A stretch of DNA of 19,761 bases from DATKRB01 sp036501425 (GTDB taxonomy: Bacteria; Actinomycetota; Acidimicrobiia; Acidimicrobiales; RAAP-2), in the NCBI GenBank assembly GCA_036501425.1, contig DASYAI010000058.1, positions 1 through 19,761 on the forward strand. Direction: 5' to 3'. Below, piece after piece: positions 1 through 6,445 of the stretch. A model generated the notes under the pieces. It made no database searches and was not told the DNA's origin. It worked only from the letters and a program-made list of their open reading frames with translations. The number at the start of each line of letters is the position of its first letter. Position 1 is the stretch's first letter. A program made the position numbers and the translations under genes.

Positions 1-1509
1 ACGGTGCCCCACCTCGGTGTGGATGGCATAGGCGAAGTCGACCGGGGTGGCGTTGGCGGCCAAGGCGATGACCTTGCCCTTGGGGGTGAAGACGTAGACC
101 TCGTCCTCCTCGAGGTCGAGCTTCAGAGCCTCGAGGAACTCGATGGGGTCGGTGGTCTCGTTCTGGAAGTCGACGATCCGCTGCATCCACTCGATCTCCG
201 CCGTGGTGGATGAGGTCTCTTTGGCCAGGGCCAGCCGCTCGGCCCGCCGGTCCCGTTCGGCCATCTCGGCCCGCTGGGCCGGGGTCATCGACGCCCCCTT
301 CTTCCCTCCCTCGGCTTTGGCCTCCTTGGCCGCGGCCTTGTCACCGCGGACCTTGGTGGTGCCGTCCTTCGAACCTTCCTTGGCCGCCTTGCCGCCCGGG
401 GCCGGTCCCCGCTCAATCCGGCCCGGGTTCTCCTTGTATCCCCAGTGGGCGGCGATCCCGTACTCGGCCCGCCGGTGCATCTCGTGGGTGCGCACCTGCA
501 CCTCGATGGGCTTGCCGTCGAGACCGATCACCGTGGTGTGCAGGGACTGGTAGAGGTTGAACTTGGGCGAGTTGATGTAGTCCTTGAACCGGCCCTGCAC
601 CGGGGGCCAGATGGCGTGGATCGAGCCCAGGGCGGCCCAGCAGTCCTTCTCCGACTCGACGATGACCCGGATCCCCACCAGGTCGTAGAGGTCGTCGAAC
701 TCCTTGCCCCGCACCACCATCTTCTCGTAGATGCTCCAGAGGTGCTTGGGCCGCCCGGTCACCTCGGCCTCGATGCCCGTGGCCGCCAGGCGCTCGCGGA
801 CCGAGACGAGGACCCGGTCGAGGTGCTCCTCGCGCTGGGGTGCCCGGGCACGCACCATCTGCTCGATCTCGGCGTAGCGCTTGGGGTGCAAGGTGGCGAA
901 GGCCAGGTCCTCGAGCTGCCAGCGGATCTGCTGGACCCCCAGCCGATGGGCCAGCGGTGCGTAGACGTCGAACGTCTCTTGCGCCGTCCGGCGTTGCTTC
1001 CACTCGGGCATGACACCGAGCGTCCGCATGTTGTGGAGCCGGTCCGCCAGCTTGATGAGCAGGACCCGCCAGTCGCTGGCCATCGCCACGAGCATCTTGC
1101 GGATGGTCGCCGCCTGCTGGGCCTCCTTGGAATCGAACTGGAGGCGGTCGAGCTTGGTGACCCCGTCGACCACCCGGGCCACCGTGGTGCCGAACTCGGC
1201 CTCGATGTCGGCCGTGGTGACCCCGGTGTCCTCCACCGCGTCGTGGAGCAGCGCGGCCGCGATCGTTGGTGCGTCCAGCCCCAGCTCGGCGACGATCAGG
1301 GCCACCGCCACCGGATGGGTGACGTAGGGCTCCCCGGACCGGCGCCGCTGCCCGGAGTGGGCTCGTGCGGCGACCGCGGCAGCCAGCCGGATCTGGGTGT
1401 CGTCCTCGCCCGTCCGGCGCTGGGCGAACGCCCGCAGCACCGGGTCGAGCAGCGCGTCGACGTCGTCGAGCTGCTCGCCGTCCGGCGACACCCGTACCAG
1501 GCTCACCAT
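1..1509 (-). CDS. rel: Bifunctional (p)ppGpp synthetase/hydrolase Rel, 3' part beyond window edge
   Basis: RelA/SpoT-family enzyme that makes (p)ppGpp from ATP and GDP/GTP and hydrolyses it; cytosolic stringent-response regulator. 503 codons are open to the left edge, so most of TGS and the C-terminal domains lie outside. The hydrolase domain has the HD pair at residues 89-90 (LLHDAVEDTG) and a KLADRLHNMRTL stretch, so hydrolysis is probably active. The synthetase domain has GRPKHLWSIYEKM from about residue 252, YQSLHTTV, and RFKD at 307-310. RxKD there is the signature of bifunctional enzymes (ExDD in monofunctional RelA). TGS begins near residue 469 (DEVYVFTPKG). Residues about 361-436, between synthetase and TGS, form a Lys/Ala/Gly-rich insertion. 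The ATG start at 1509 lacks a Shine-Dalgarno but has TAGCCT six bases upstream, suggesting a leaderless mRNA. It lies 52 bases downstream of secF; the apt gene found between them in mycobacteria is absent. Confidence 0.96.
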   Translation of the reverse strand, partial: MVSLVRVSPDGEQLDDVDALLDPVLRAFAQRRTGEDDTQIRLAAAVAARAHSGQRRRSGEPYVTHPVAVALIVAELGLDAPTIAAALLHDAVEDTGVTTADIEAEFGTTVARVVDGVTKLDRLQFDSKEAQQAATIRKMLVAMASDWRVLLIKLADRLHNMRTLGVMPEWKQRRTAQETFDVYAPLAHRLGVQQIRWQLEDLAFATLHPKRYAEIEQMVRARAPQREEHLDRVLVSVRERLAATGIEAEVTGRPKHLWSIYEKMVVRGKEFDDLYDLVGIRVIVESEKDCWAALGSIHAIWPPVQGRFKDYINSPKFNLYQSLHTTVIGLDGKPIEVQVRTHEMHRRAEYGIAAHWGYKENPGRIERGPAPGGKAAKEGSKDGTTKVRGDKAAAKEAKAEGGKKGASMTPAQRAEMAERDRRAERLALAKETSSTTAEIEWMQRIVDFQNETTDPIEFLEALKLDLEEDEVYVFTPKGKVIALAANATPVDFAYAIHTEVGHR

Positions 1510-1521
1510 CGTCCCAGGCTA
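1510..1521 (-). promoter_or_regulatory. Putative leaderless promoter -10 box of rel
   Basis: On the minus strand TAGCCT (1521-1516) is followed by exactly six bases and then the rel ATG, so the -10 box would sit at -12 to -7 with the A of ATG as +1. No Shine-Dalgarno is present. A -35 at 17-base spacing would be GTCAGA (3 of 6 to consensus), which falls inside the 14-base tandem repeat. Matching arrangements precede pdxS and the M48 protease gene. Confidence 0.5.
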
Positions 1522-1536
1522 CCCGACCACCGGGTT

Positions 1537-1564
1537 GCTCTGACCGATCAGCTCTGACCGATCA
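1537..1564. repeat. Two tandem 14-base direct repeats at secF end / rel promoter
   Basis: GCTCTGACCGATCA occurs twice without a gap (1537-1550 and 1551-1564), followed by GC. One copy contains the secF stop codon (1562-1564), and the other covers the place where the -35 region of the proposed rel promoter would be. It is either a recent local duplication or a paired protein-binding site; the sequence does not decide. Confidence 0.75.
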
Positions 1565-3019
1565 GCGTCGCTTGCGCGCCTTGGACCCGCGCTTGGCCCG
1601 GGGCGGGGGCTTGCGGCCCGCCCCGGCGGCCCGGGCAGGCGGCCTCCCTCCCCCGGTGCCCGGGCGCGAGCCCCCGGAAGCCGGGCCCGCCGGCGCTCCG
1701 GACGGGACGACCTCTTGGGCTCCGGGCGCCGGGACCGCCAGCGTCCCGGACGCGCCGCTCGATGCCGCCTCGACGCGGGCCGGAGCCGGGGAGGGCCCGC
1801 GGCCCCCGGGCCGGAGGGCGGGGGGGGTGGAGCTCCGAGCCCGTGACCCGGCTCCGGCCGGCCGGCGGGCCGCGGCGCGGCCCGCCGCGGCCACCGCCGG
1901 GGTGAGGGCGCCCGAGCGGTCGGTACGCAGAGCGACGCGCTGGCGGATGGCCTGGTAGCGCGGCTCGCGCTCTTTGAGGAGCGCCAGCACGGGAGAGGCG
2001 ATGAAGATCGACGAGTAGGCACCGCTGAGCAAGCCCACCACCAGGGCCAGCCCGTAGTCCTGCAGGGTGGTGGCGCCCAGGATCTCGGCGCCCACGATCA
2101 GTACCGCCAGGACGGGCAGGATCGCCACGAGCGAGGTGTTGATCGACCGGGCCAGGGTCTGGTTCATGGAGAGGTTGATCATCTCCGAGTAGGTGATCCG
2201 GCCGGTCGAGCCGATACCCCGGGTGTTCTCCTGCACCCGATCGAAGACCACGACGGTGTCGTACAGCGAGTATCCGAGGATGGTGAGGATCGCGATGACG
2301 GTGTCCGGGGTGACCTGAAACCCGGCGAGCGAGTACACCCCGATGGTCACCAGCAGGTCGTGCACCATGGCCAGGAGTGCCGCCAATGCCATCTTGTACT
2401 CGAACCTGAAGCTGATGTAGACGGTTACGGCAGCGAAGAAGGCCAGCAGCGCGATAAGTGCGTGCTGCGTCACCACCCCGCCCCAGGTGGGGCCGACGTC
2501 CTCGGTGTTGACGTGGCCGCCGGCACCCGCCTTCTGGGACAGCTCAGTCAAGGCGGCGGTCACCGCCGCCTTGGTCTTCGCCTGGTCGGCCGACGAGAGC
2601 GAGAGCAGGTCGGCCTGCACCTCGGCCTGTTGGTGGGACCCCGAGCCGAGGATCTCGACCACCGGTTGGGTCAGCCCGGCCGCCTCGACCGCGCTCATGA
2701 CCTGGGACTGGGTCACGCCGGGAGCGGGGATCGTCCACGAGGTGCCGCCCCGGAAGTCGATGCCCAGGTCGAGCCCGCGCACCCCGAGCGAGATCACGCC
2801 GGCCACGATGACCAGGGAGGACAAGGCGAACCAGATCCGCTTGCGGCCGACGAAGTCGAAGGAGGTGCCGCCCCGGTAGAGGCGGGAGAACGCCCGAGGG
2901 TGGACCGGGCCGCCGGTCGGCCGAGCACCCGGCGCCAGGTCGTTGCCGAACTCGACCCCGTCGGATCGGTCGGGTCGGTCAGTCTCGTCGCCGGGCGGCA
3001 GGTCGTGGTTGGTGCTCAC
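1562..3019 (-). CDS. secF: Protein-export membrane protein SecF with long C-terminal tail
   Basis: Subunit of the SecDF-YajC complex that uses the proton gradient to help preprotein translocation; inner membrane. 485 aa from a GTG at 3019, whose GTGA overlaps the secD stop by four bases. This start was preferred because the open frame further upstream only reads through secD in another phase. A disordered N-terminus (1-55) precedes TM1 (about 62-82), the GLDLGIDFRGG motif (82-92), a periplasmic domain, then TM2-TM6 (about 186-345) including SLYDTVVVFDRVQEN (251-265), the RND/SecF signature. From about residue 350 to the end runs a low-complexity Ala/Gly/Pro/Arg tail ending in a cluster of Lys/Arg. 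The tail makes this protein longer than most SecF (about 300-440 aa). Function is certain from family motifs; the tail has no recognised domain. Confidence 0.96.
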   Translation of the reverse strand: MSTNHDLPPGDETDRPDRSDGVEFGNDLAPGARPTGGPVHPRAFSRLYRGGTSFDFVGRKRIWFALSSLVIVAGVISLGVRGLDLGIDFRGGTSWTIPAPGVTQSQVMSAVEAAGLTQPVVEILGSGSHQQAEVQADLLSLSSADQAKTKAAVTAALTELSQKAGAGGHVNTEDVGPTWGGVVTQHALIALLAFFAAVTVYISFRFEYKMALAALLAMVHDLLVTIGVYSLAGFQVTPDTVIAILTILGYSLYDTVVVFDRVQENTRGIGSTGRITYSEMINLSMNQTLARSINTSLVAILPVLAVLIVGAEILGATTLQDYGLALVVGLLSGAYSSIFIASPVLALLKEREPRYQAIRQRVALRTDRSGALTPAVAAAGRAAARRPAGAGSRARSSTPPALRPGGRGPSPAPARVEAASSGASGTLAVPAPGAQEVVPSGAPAGPASGGSRPGTGGGRPPARAAGAGRKPPPRAKRGSKARKRR

Positions 3020-4584
3020 CGGGCATCGGCCCCCACGGGCTCGGGCATGGCCAGGCCGCGCGAGATCCCGAAGTGGCGGGCGTTGGTCAGCCGCTCGTTG
3101 CGGCCGAGGACGATGACCAGGGGCCGCGTGTAGAAGTACGTGACGATGACGTCGAGCAGGGTGGAGAGTCCCAGGAAGAACGCGAACCCCCGCACCTCGC
3201 CGACCGCGATGAAGTACAAGAGCAGTGCGCCCAGCAGCGAGACCAGGTCGGCCGCGAGCACGGTGCGCCAGGCGCTGGCAAAGCTCCGGTCCACGCTGGT
3301 CCGTATGGTGCGACCGGCACGGGCCTCGTCCTTCAGGCGCTCGAAGTACACGATGTACGAGTCGACGGTGATCCCGATGGACACGATCAGGCCGGTCACG
3401 CCGGCCAGGTCCAGCGTGAGCCCGTTCGAATGGCCCAGCAGGGAGACGACCGCCCACAGCAGCGCGGCGGTCACGGCCAGGCCGCTGATCACCACCAACC
3501 CGAGCGCCCGGTAGTACGCCAGCACGTAGAGGAGCACCAGGGCCAGCCCGGCCAGCCCGGCGTACAGCCCGGCATCGAGGGCCGAGCGTCCGAGCGTCGG
3601 GGAGACGGTCTGGGTGTCGATGGGCTTGAGGGGTACCGGCAGCGAGCCGAACTGCAGGGCCACGGCCAGCGACTGGGCGCTGGACTGGGTGAAGTTGCCG
3701 GAGATCTCCACCGACCCGTCGAAGGACGTCCAGCTGGTCTGGCTCGGCTGGGTGATCGGCGCCGACTGGACCACCCCGTCCAGCTCGATGCCGATGATCT
3801 CGTGGAAGTACTGCTGGGTCATCTTGTCCCACCCGGTCGATCCGGCACCGGTGAGGGAGATGTTGACGACCCAGGCACCCACCTGGGACTGCTGGGCCAG
3901 CGCCGTCTTGACGGCCCGCCCGGTGAGCTGGGCCGGCCCTTCGAGGTACCGGACGCCCCCCGACCCTGGGAGGCCGCCCTGCAGGACGGTGGCCTTGGGG
4001 TTGTCGGTGGTGGAGGTCGGGTATGCGGCCAGCGACGGATCAGGGGGGATCTGGTAGCTCACCCCGGACGAGCTGCTCGCGCTCCCCGACAGGTTGCTGG
4101 TGACCAGCTGGTACGACGAGGCGCAGTTGGACGGCAGTGCCGGCAGGCTGCCCCCCTTCTGCTGGGCCTTCTTCGCCGCCGCCTTGGCCGTCGCGTTCGG
4201 GGCCGGGGCGTAGCACAGGACCGGCCGGAAGTAGAGTTGCGCGGTCTTGCCGATGGTGTTGAGGATGGTCTGGGGATCCTTGACGCCCGGAATCGACACC
4301 GCGATGTCGTTGCCTTGGGTCCCTACCGACGCACCGGAGACGCCGAGCGCGTCGACCCGGTTGGAGAGGATGTTGACGGTCTCGTCCAGGTCGGACTGCG
4401 ACGCGTGGCGGGTGGGCTGGTAGAGCACCGAGAGCCCGCCGTCGAGGTCGAGCCCGAGCTGGGGGTGCCAACCCCCCGCCAGCACCCCGGCCAGCGAGCC
4501 GGCGGCGACCAGGACGACGATCGCGATGCTCGCCAGCAACGCTCGCTGTCGCCGAGCCTGTGCGCGCGACGACGGGGGGCTCAC
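3016..4584 (-). CDS. secD: Protein-export membrane protein SecD
   Basis: Partner of SecF in the Sec translocon accessory complex; inner membrane with a large periplasmic part. 522 aa. TM1 lies at about 15-36, followed by the conserved GLDLDGG (44-50), a periplasmic domain with a low-complexity Ser/Ala/Gly stretch (about 135-180), and the C-terminal five-TM RND-type bundle containing GLIVSIGITVDSYIVYFERLKDE, where the usual membrane aspartate is kept. The GTG start at 4584 overlaps the yajC stop as GTGA, and the secD stop overlaps the secF start in the same way. yajC-secD-secF is therefore one translationally coupled unit. GGGGGAG immediately abuts the start, too close for a normal Shine-Dalgarno, which fits coupled reinitiation. 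Confidence 0.96.
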   Translation of the reverse strand: MSPPSSRAQARRQRALLASIAIVVLVAAGSLAGVLAGGWHPQLGLDLDGGLSVLYQPTRHASQSDLDETVNILSNRVDALGVSGASVGTQGNDIAVSIPGVKDPQTILNTIGKTAQLYFRPVLCYAPAPNATAKAAAKKAQQKGGSLPALPSNCASSYQLVTSNLSGSASSSSGVSYQIPPDPSLAAYPTSTTDNPKATVLQGGLPGSGGVRYLEGPAQLTGRAVKTALAQQSQVGAWVVNISLTGAGSTGWDKMTQQYFHEIIGIELDGVVQSAPITQPSQTSWTSFDGSVEISGNFTQSSAQSLAVALQFGSLPVPLKPIDTQTVSPTLGRSALDAGLYAGLAGLALVLLYVLAYYRALGLVVISGLAVTAALLWAVVSLLGHSNGLTLDLAGVTGLIVSIGITVDSYIVYFERLKDEARAGRTIRTSVDRSFASAWRTVLAADLVSLLGALLLYFIAVGEVRGFAFFLGLSTLLDVIVTYFYTRPLVIVLGRNERLTNARHFGISRGLAMPEPVGADAR

Positions 4585-5120
4585 CTCCCCCGGCGCCCCT
4601 TCGGCGTCCCACCGCCTTCGTCCGAGCCACCGTCGTCGTCCGGGTCACTCTCGTGCTCTGAGACGTCCTGCTCGTCCCCGGCACCACCCTCGTGATCAGG
4701 GTCCTCCGGAGGATCCTCGGCCACCGCCTCGTCGTGGTCGTCGTCCCAATCCTCGGGCTCGTCGTCGGGCTGGACGGCCGGCTCGATCTTGCGTGCGATG
4801 CCCTGCTTGACCAGGACCATCCGGGTGGGCTGGGTGCCCGGGGCGTTGTCCCCTGACCCTTCGCCGCTCACGATGGTGATGTGGTCGGCCGTGACCTCGA
4901 CGACCCGCCCGACGATGCCGCCGACGGTCAACACCTCGTCGCCCACCCTTACGTCGGTGCGCTGGGCGCGCTGCGCCCGCTGGCGCTGCTGCTGGGGGCG
5001 GAAGTAGAGGAAGTAGGCAGCCGCGATCACCACGATGATGACCACGAAGAAGACCGAGCTGCCGGAGCTCTTCGTCGTGCTCTTCGTCGCGGCGAGGAGA
5101 ACCAGTGGGATGGCGTGCAC
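4581..5120 (-). CDS. yajC: Preprotein translocase subunit YajC with acidic C-terminal tail
   Basis: Small single-span membrane protein of the SecDF-YajC complex. 179 aa; TM at about 22-40, then FRPQQQRQRAQRAQR and the conserved YajC core (about 54-113: VRVGDEVLTVGGIVGRVVEV, then MVLVKQGIARKIEP). The core ends near 115. Residues 116-170 are an Asp/Glu-rich, disordered tail ending in a short basic patch, so the protein is much longer than the usual 85-120 aa. The start is GTG at 5120; an in-frame stop at 5166-5168 limits the upstream choice. No good Shine-Dalgarno is visible. First gene of the yajC-secD-secF unit; in most actinobacteria ruvB lies directly upstream, but here a two-component system intervenes. 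Confidence 0.93.
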   Translation of the reverse strand: MHAIPLVLLAATKSTTKSSGSSVFFVVIIVVIAAAYFLYFRPQQQRQRAQRAQRTDVRVGDEVLTVGGIVGRVVEVTADHITIVSGEGSGDNAPGTQPTRMVLVKQGIARKIEPAVQPDDEPEDWDDDHDEAVAEDPPEDPDHEGGAGDEQDVSEHESDPDDDGGSDEGGGTPKGRRGR

Positions 5121-5187
5121 GGGGCTCTGCAGCGAACTATCGGCGGATGGCGTGGCGGCGCCGGGTCACGTTCTGCACAAGACGGAC

Positions 5188-5193
5188 ACCCTA
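5188..5193 (-). promoter_or_regulatory. Possible -10 box for yajC-secD-secF
   Basis: TAGGGT read on the minus strand fits TANNNT and would place the transcript start near 5181, about 60 bases before the yajC GTG. No convincing -35 is visible at the right spacing. Weak; single-motif evidence. Confidence 0.2.
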
Positions 5194-5229
5194 CAGCCTG
5201 CTGCCCCGGCCGGGGGGTCTCCACCTGCC

Positions 5230-5262
5230 GGGACCGCCGGGGCGGGTAGGGACCGCCGGGGC
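5230..5262. repeat. Two 14-base direct repeats, 19-base period
   Basis: GGGACCGCCGGGGC occurs at 5230-5243 and 5249-5262, separated by GGGTA. It lies upstream of yajC and outside any gene. It could be a binding site or simply GC-rich slippage. Confidence 0.5.
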
Positions 5263-5466
5263 ATACCGGGGCGCGGCCTCGCCCGGCGACGGGGGTTGGG
5301 GGTCCGACCAACTCCAACCGAGTTGCAACCTGGACGCACCGCAACCGCACCGACCCTCGTCGAGACTGGCGACGCGGCGTCGTTCGGGGCGCTGACGTCT
5401 GGCGCAGGAGCCCGGTGCGTCCCCCGATGCCGAGACTGATCTGCGGGAACCGAAGCGGAGGAGGCC

Positions 5467-5562
5467 ATGACGGCGGAGGGAGTAGTGGGGCCCGGATTCG
5501 TCCGGTCGGGCGGCAAGATCCCGGCACGGCCCCGCTCCCTCCGCCGTGGCCGGCGAACGTGA
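5467..5562 (+). CDS. Possible 31-residue small protein or leader peptide
   Basis: ATG at 5467 is preceded by an unusually good Shine-Dalgarno, GGAGGAGG at 5457-5464 (GGAGG ends five bases before the ATG). The frame runs 31 codons to TGA at 5560-5562. The product starts MTAEGVVGPGF and becomes Arg-rich at its C-terminus (RPRSLRRGRRT). No family is recognised. Its coding region overlaps a 13-base perfect inverted repeat, and it lies about 120 bases before the response regulator start, so a leader-peptide role is conceivable. It could equally be a chance ORF; the Shine-Dalgarno is the only direct support. Confidence 0.22.
   Translation: MTAEGVVGPGFVRSGGKIPARPRSLRRGRRT
5470..5547. repeat. Long inverted repeat with nested hairpins
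   Basis: ACGGCGGAGGGAG (5470-5482) is perfectly complementary to CTCCCTCCGCCGT (5535-5547). Inside it GGGGCC (5487-5492) pairs with GGCCCC (5528-5533). The interior also holds CCGGA-TTCG-TCCGG (5492-5505), a stem with a four-base TTCG loop that shares base 5492 with the GGGGCC arm. GGCC flanks both outer ends. As RNA this would form a long, stable stem on either strand. It has no T-tract, so it is not a classic intrinsic terminator. Confidence 0.7.
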
Positions 5563-5668
5563 GAGACCGATGCACAACCCCATCGACCTAGCCCGGGCTC
5601 GGACCGAGGTGGGGTGGGCGCCCCGCCCGGCCCCCCCGACGGTCCCCTTCTCCGATCGGGAGCCCAGG

Positions 5669-5680
5669 TACGATCCGCGG
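5669..5680 (+). promoter_or_regulatory. Putative -10 box of the two-component operon, leaderless spacing
   Basis: TACGAT at 5669-5674 is followed by six bases and an in-frame GTG at 5681, which would then be the first transcribed codon. No TTGACA-like -35 is evident. If instead translation starts at GTG 5747 (GAGG at 5734-5737), the same promoter would give a 66-base leader. Confidence 0.42.
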
Positions 5681-6445
5681 GTGGCGGCGACCGCGCCGTC
5701 CCCCAGGTACTCGGGGGAATCGTTGGGCTCATCGAGGACGGGTGACGTGCGCGAAGGCAGCACCTCTGTGCTTGCGATCGAAGACGATGCGGACATCCGT
5801 CAGCTGTTGCGGGCACTGCTCGACCGCGAGGGGTACACGGTCACCGAGGCCTCGAGCGGCCGGGACGGGCTGCGCGCCTTCCACCAGGCCCGACCCGACC
5901 TGGTCATCTTGGACCTGGGCCTGCCCGACCTCGACGGCTGGCAGGTCCTCGAGCGGATCCGGGACATGAGCGACGCTCCGGTCCTGGTGCTGACGGCCCG
6001 GTCCGCCGAGCGGGACAAGGTCCGCGGGCTCAATGCCGGTGCCGACGACTATCTGACCAAGCCCTTCAGCCGGGTCGAGCTGCTCGCCCGGCTGCAGGCC
6101 ATCCGCCGGCGCCAGGTCGCCGGGTCGAGCCCGCGGGCCGTCTTCGACGACGGGGTGATCCGGGTGGACTTCGTCCACCAGCAGGTGGTGCTCGGCGGCG
6201 ATGCGGTCGTGCTCACCCCGACCGAGTACCGGCTCCTCGCCGCCATGGTCCGCCACGCCGGGCAGATCCTTTCGGCCGACCAGCTCATCGAGCTGGCCTG
6301 GGACGACCCCTCCGGACTGGCGCCCGCCCGGGTGAAGTACGCCGTGCTGCGGCTGCGCAGGAAGCTCGGGTGGGACGACACCGAGGCCTCGCCGCTCGAG
6401 ACCGTACGCGGCTTCGGGTACCGCTATCGCCACCAGCGGGGATGA
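5681..6445 (+). CDS. OmpR/PhoB-family DNA-binding response regulator
   Basis: Transcription regulator that is phosphorylated by its partner kinase and binds DNA. 254 aa from GTG 5681. The receiver domain (about 28-140) has acidic residues E34-D35-D36, phosphoacceptor D78 in VILDLGLPDLDGW, T105 in VLTAR and K127 in YLTKPF, a complete active site. The winged-helix Trans_reg_C domain (about 155-252) has LTPTEYRLLAAMVRHAGQ, the ARVKYAVLRLRRKLG recognition region and the closing VRGFGYRY. Start is uncertain: 5681 has a leaderless -10 at the right spacing; 5747 (232 aa, closest to family length) has GAGG nine bases before it; ATG 5570 is also open. The stop overlaps the kinase ATG as ATGA. Target genes cannot be read from the sequence. 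Confidence 0.93.
   Translation: MAATAPSPRYSGESLGSSRTGDVREGSTSVLAIEDDADIRQLLRALLDREGYTVTEASSGRDGLRAFHQARPDLVILDLGLPDLDGWQVLERIRDMSDAPVLVLTARSAERDKVRGLNAGADDYLTKPFSRVELLARLQAIRRRQVAGSSPRAVFDDGVIRVDFVHQQVVLGGDAVVLTPTEYRLLAAMVRHAGQILSADQLIELAWDDPSGLAPARVKYAVLRLRRKLGWDDTEASPLETVRGFGYRYRHQRG

Larger units (their letters stand above)
5121..5680. other. 560-base intergenic region between yajC and the two-component system
   Basis: Divergent control region. It holds a possible yajC -10 (5188-5193), two 14-base direct repeats (5230-5262), a small inverted repeat AACTC-CAACC-GAGTT (5310-5324), a possible 31-codon ORF (5467-5562) overlapping a long inverted repeat (5470-5547), and a strong -10 match (5669-5674) just before the response regulator. 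Longer reading frames here lack recognisable domains and look like GC-rich chance frames. No tRNA or known riboswitch was recognised. Confidence 0.6.

Noticed and set aside
445..1557. 370-codon plus-strand open frame opposite rel
   Set aside because: Complement of Rel coding sequence with full HD and synthetase motifs; no domain of its own.
1562..3832. SecF read as a 756-residue protein
   Set aside because: The extra 271 upstream codons are an out-of-phase reading of secD; the GTG at 3019 overlapping the secD stop is the natural start.
3073..4695. 540-codon plus-strand open frame opposite secD
   Set aside because: Antisense to a gene with clear SecD motifs; the product is low-complexity, with no ribosome site or family.
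5027..5816. Several 180-216-codon minus-strand frames in the yajC-regulator gap
   Set aside because: Overlapping frames in different phases, Arg/Pro/Ser-rich, no Shine-Dalgarno and no recognisable domain; GC-driven openness.
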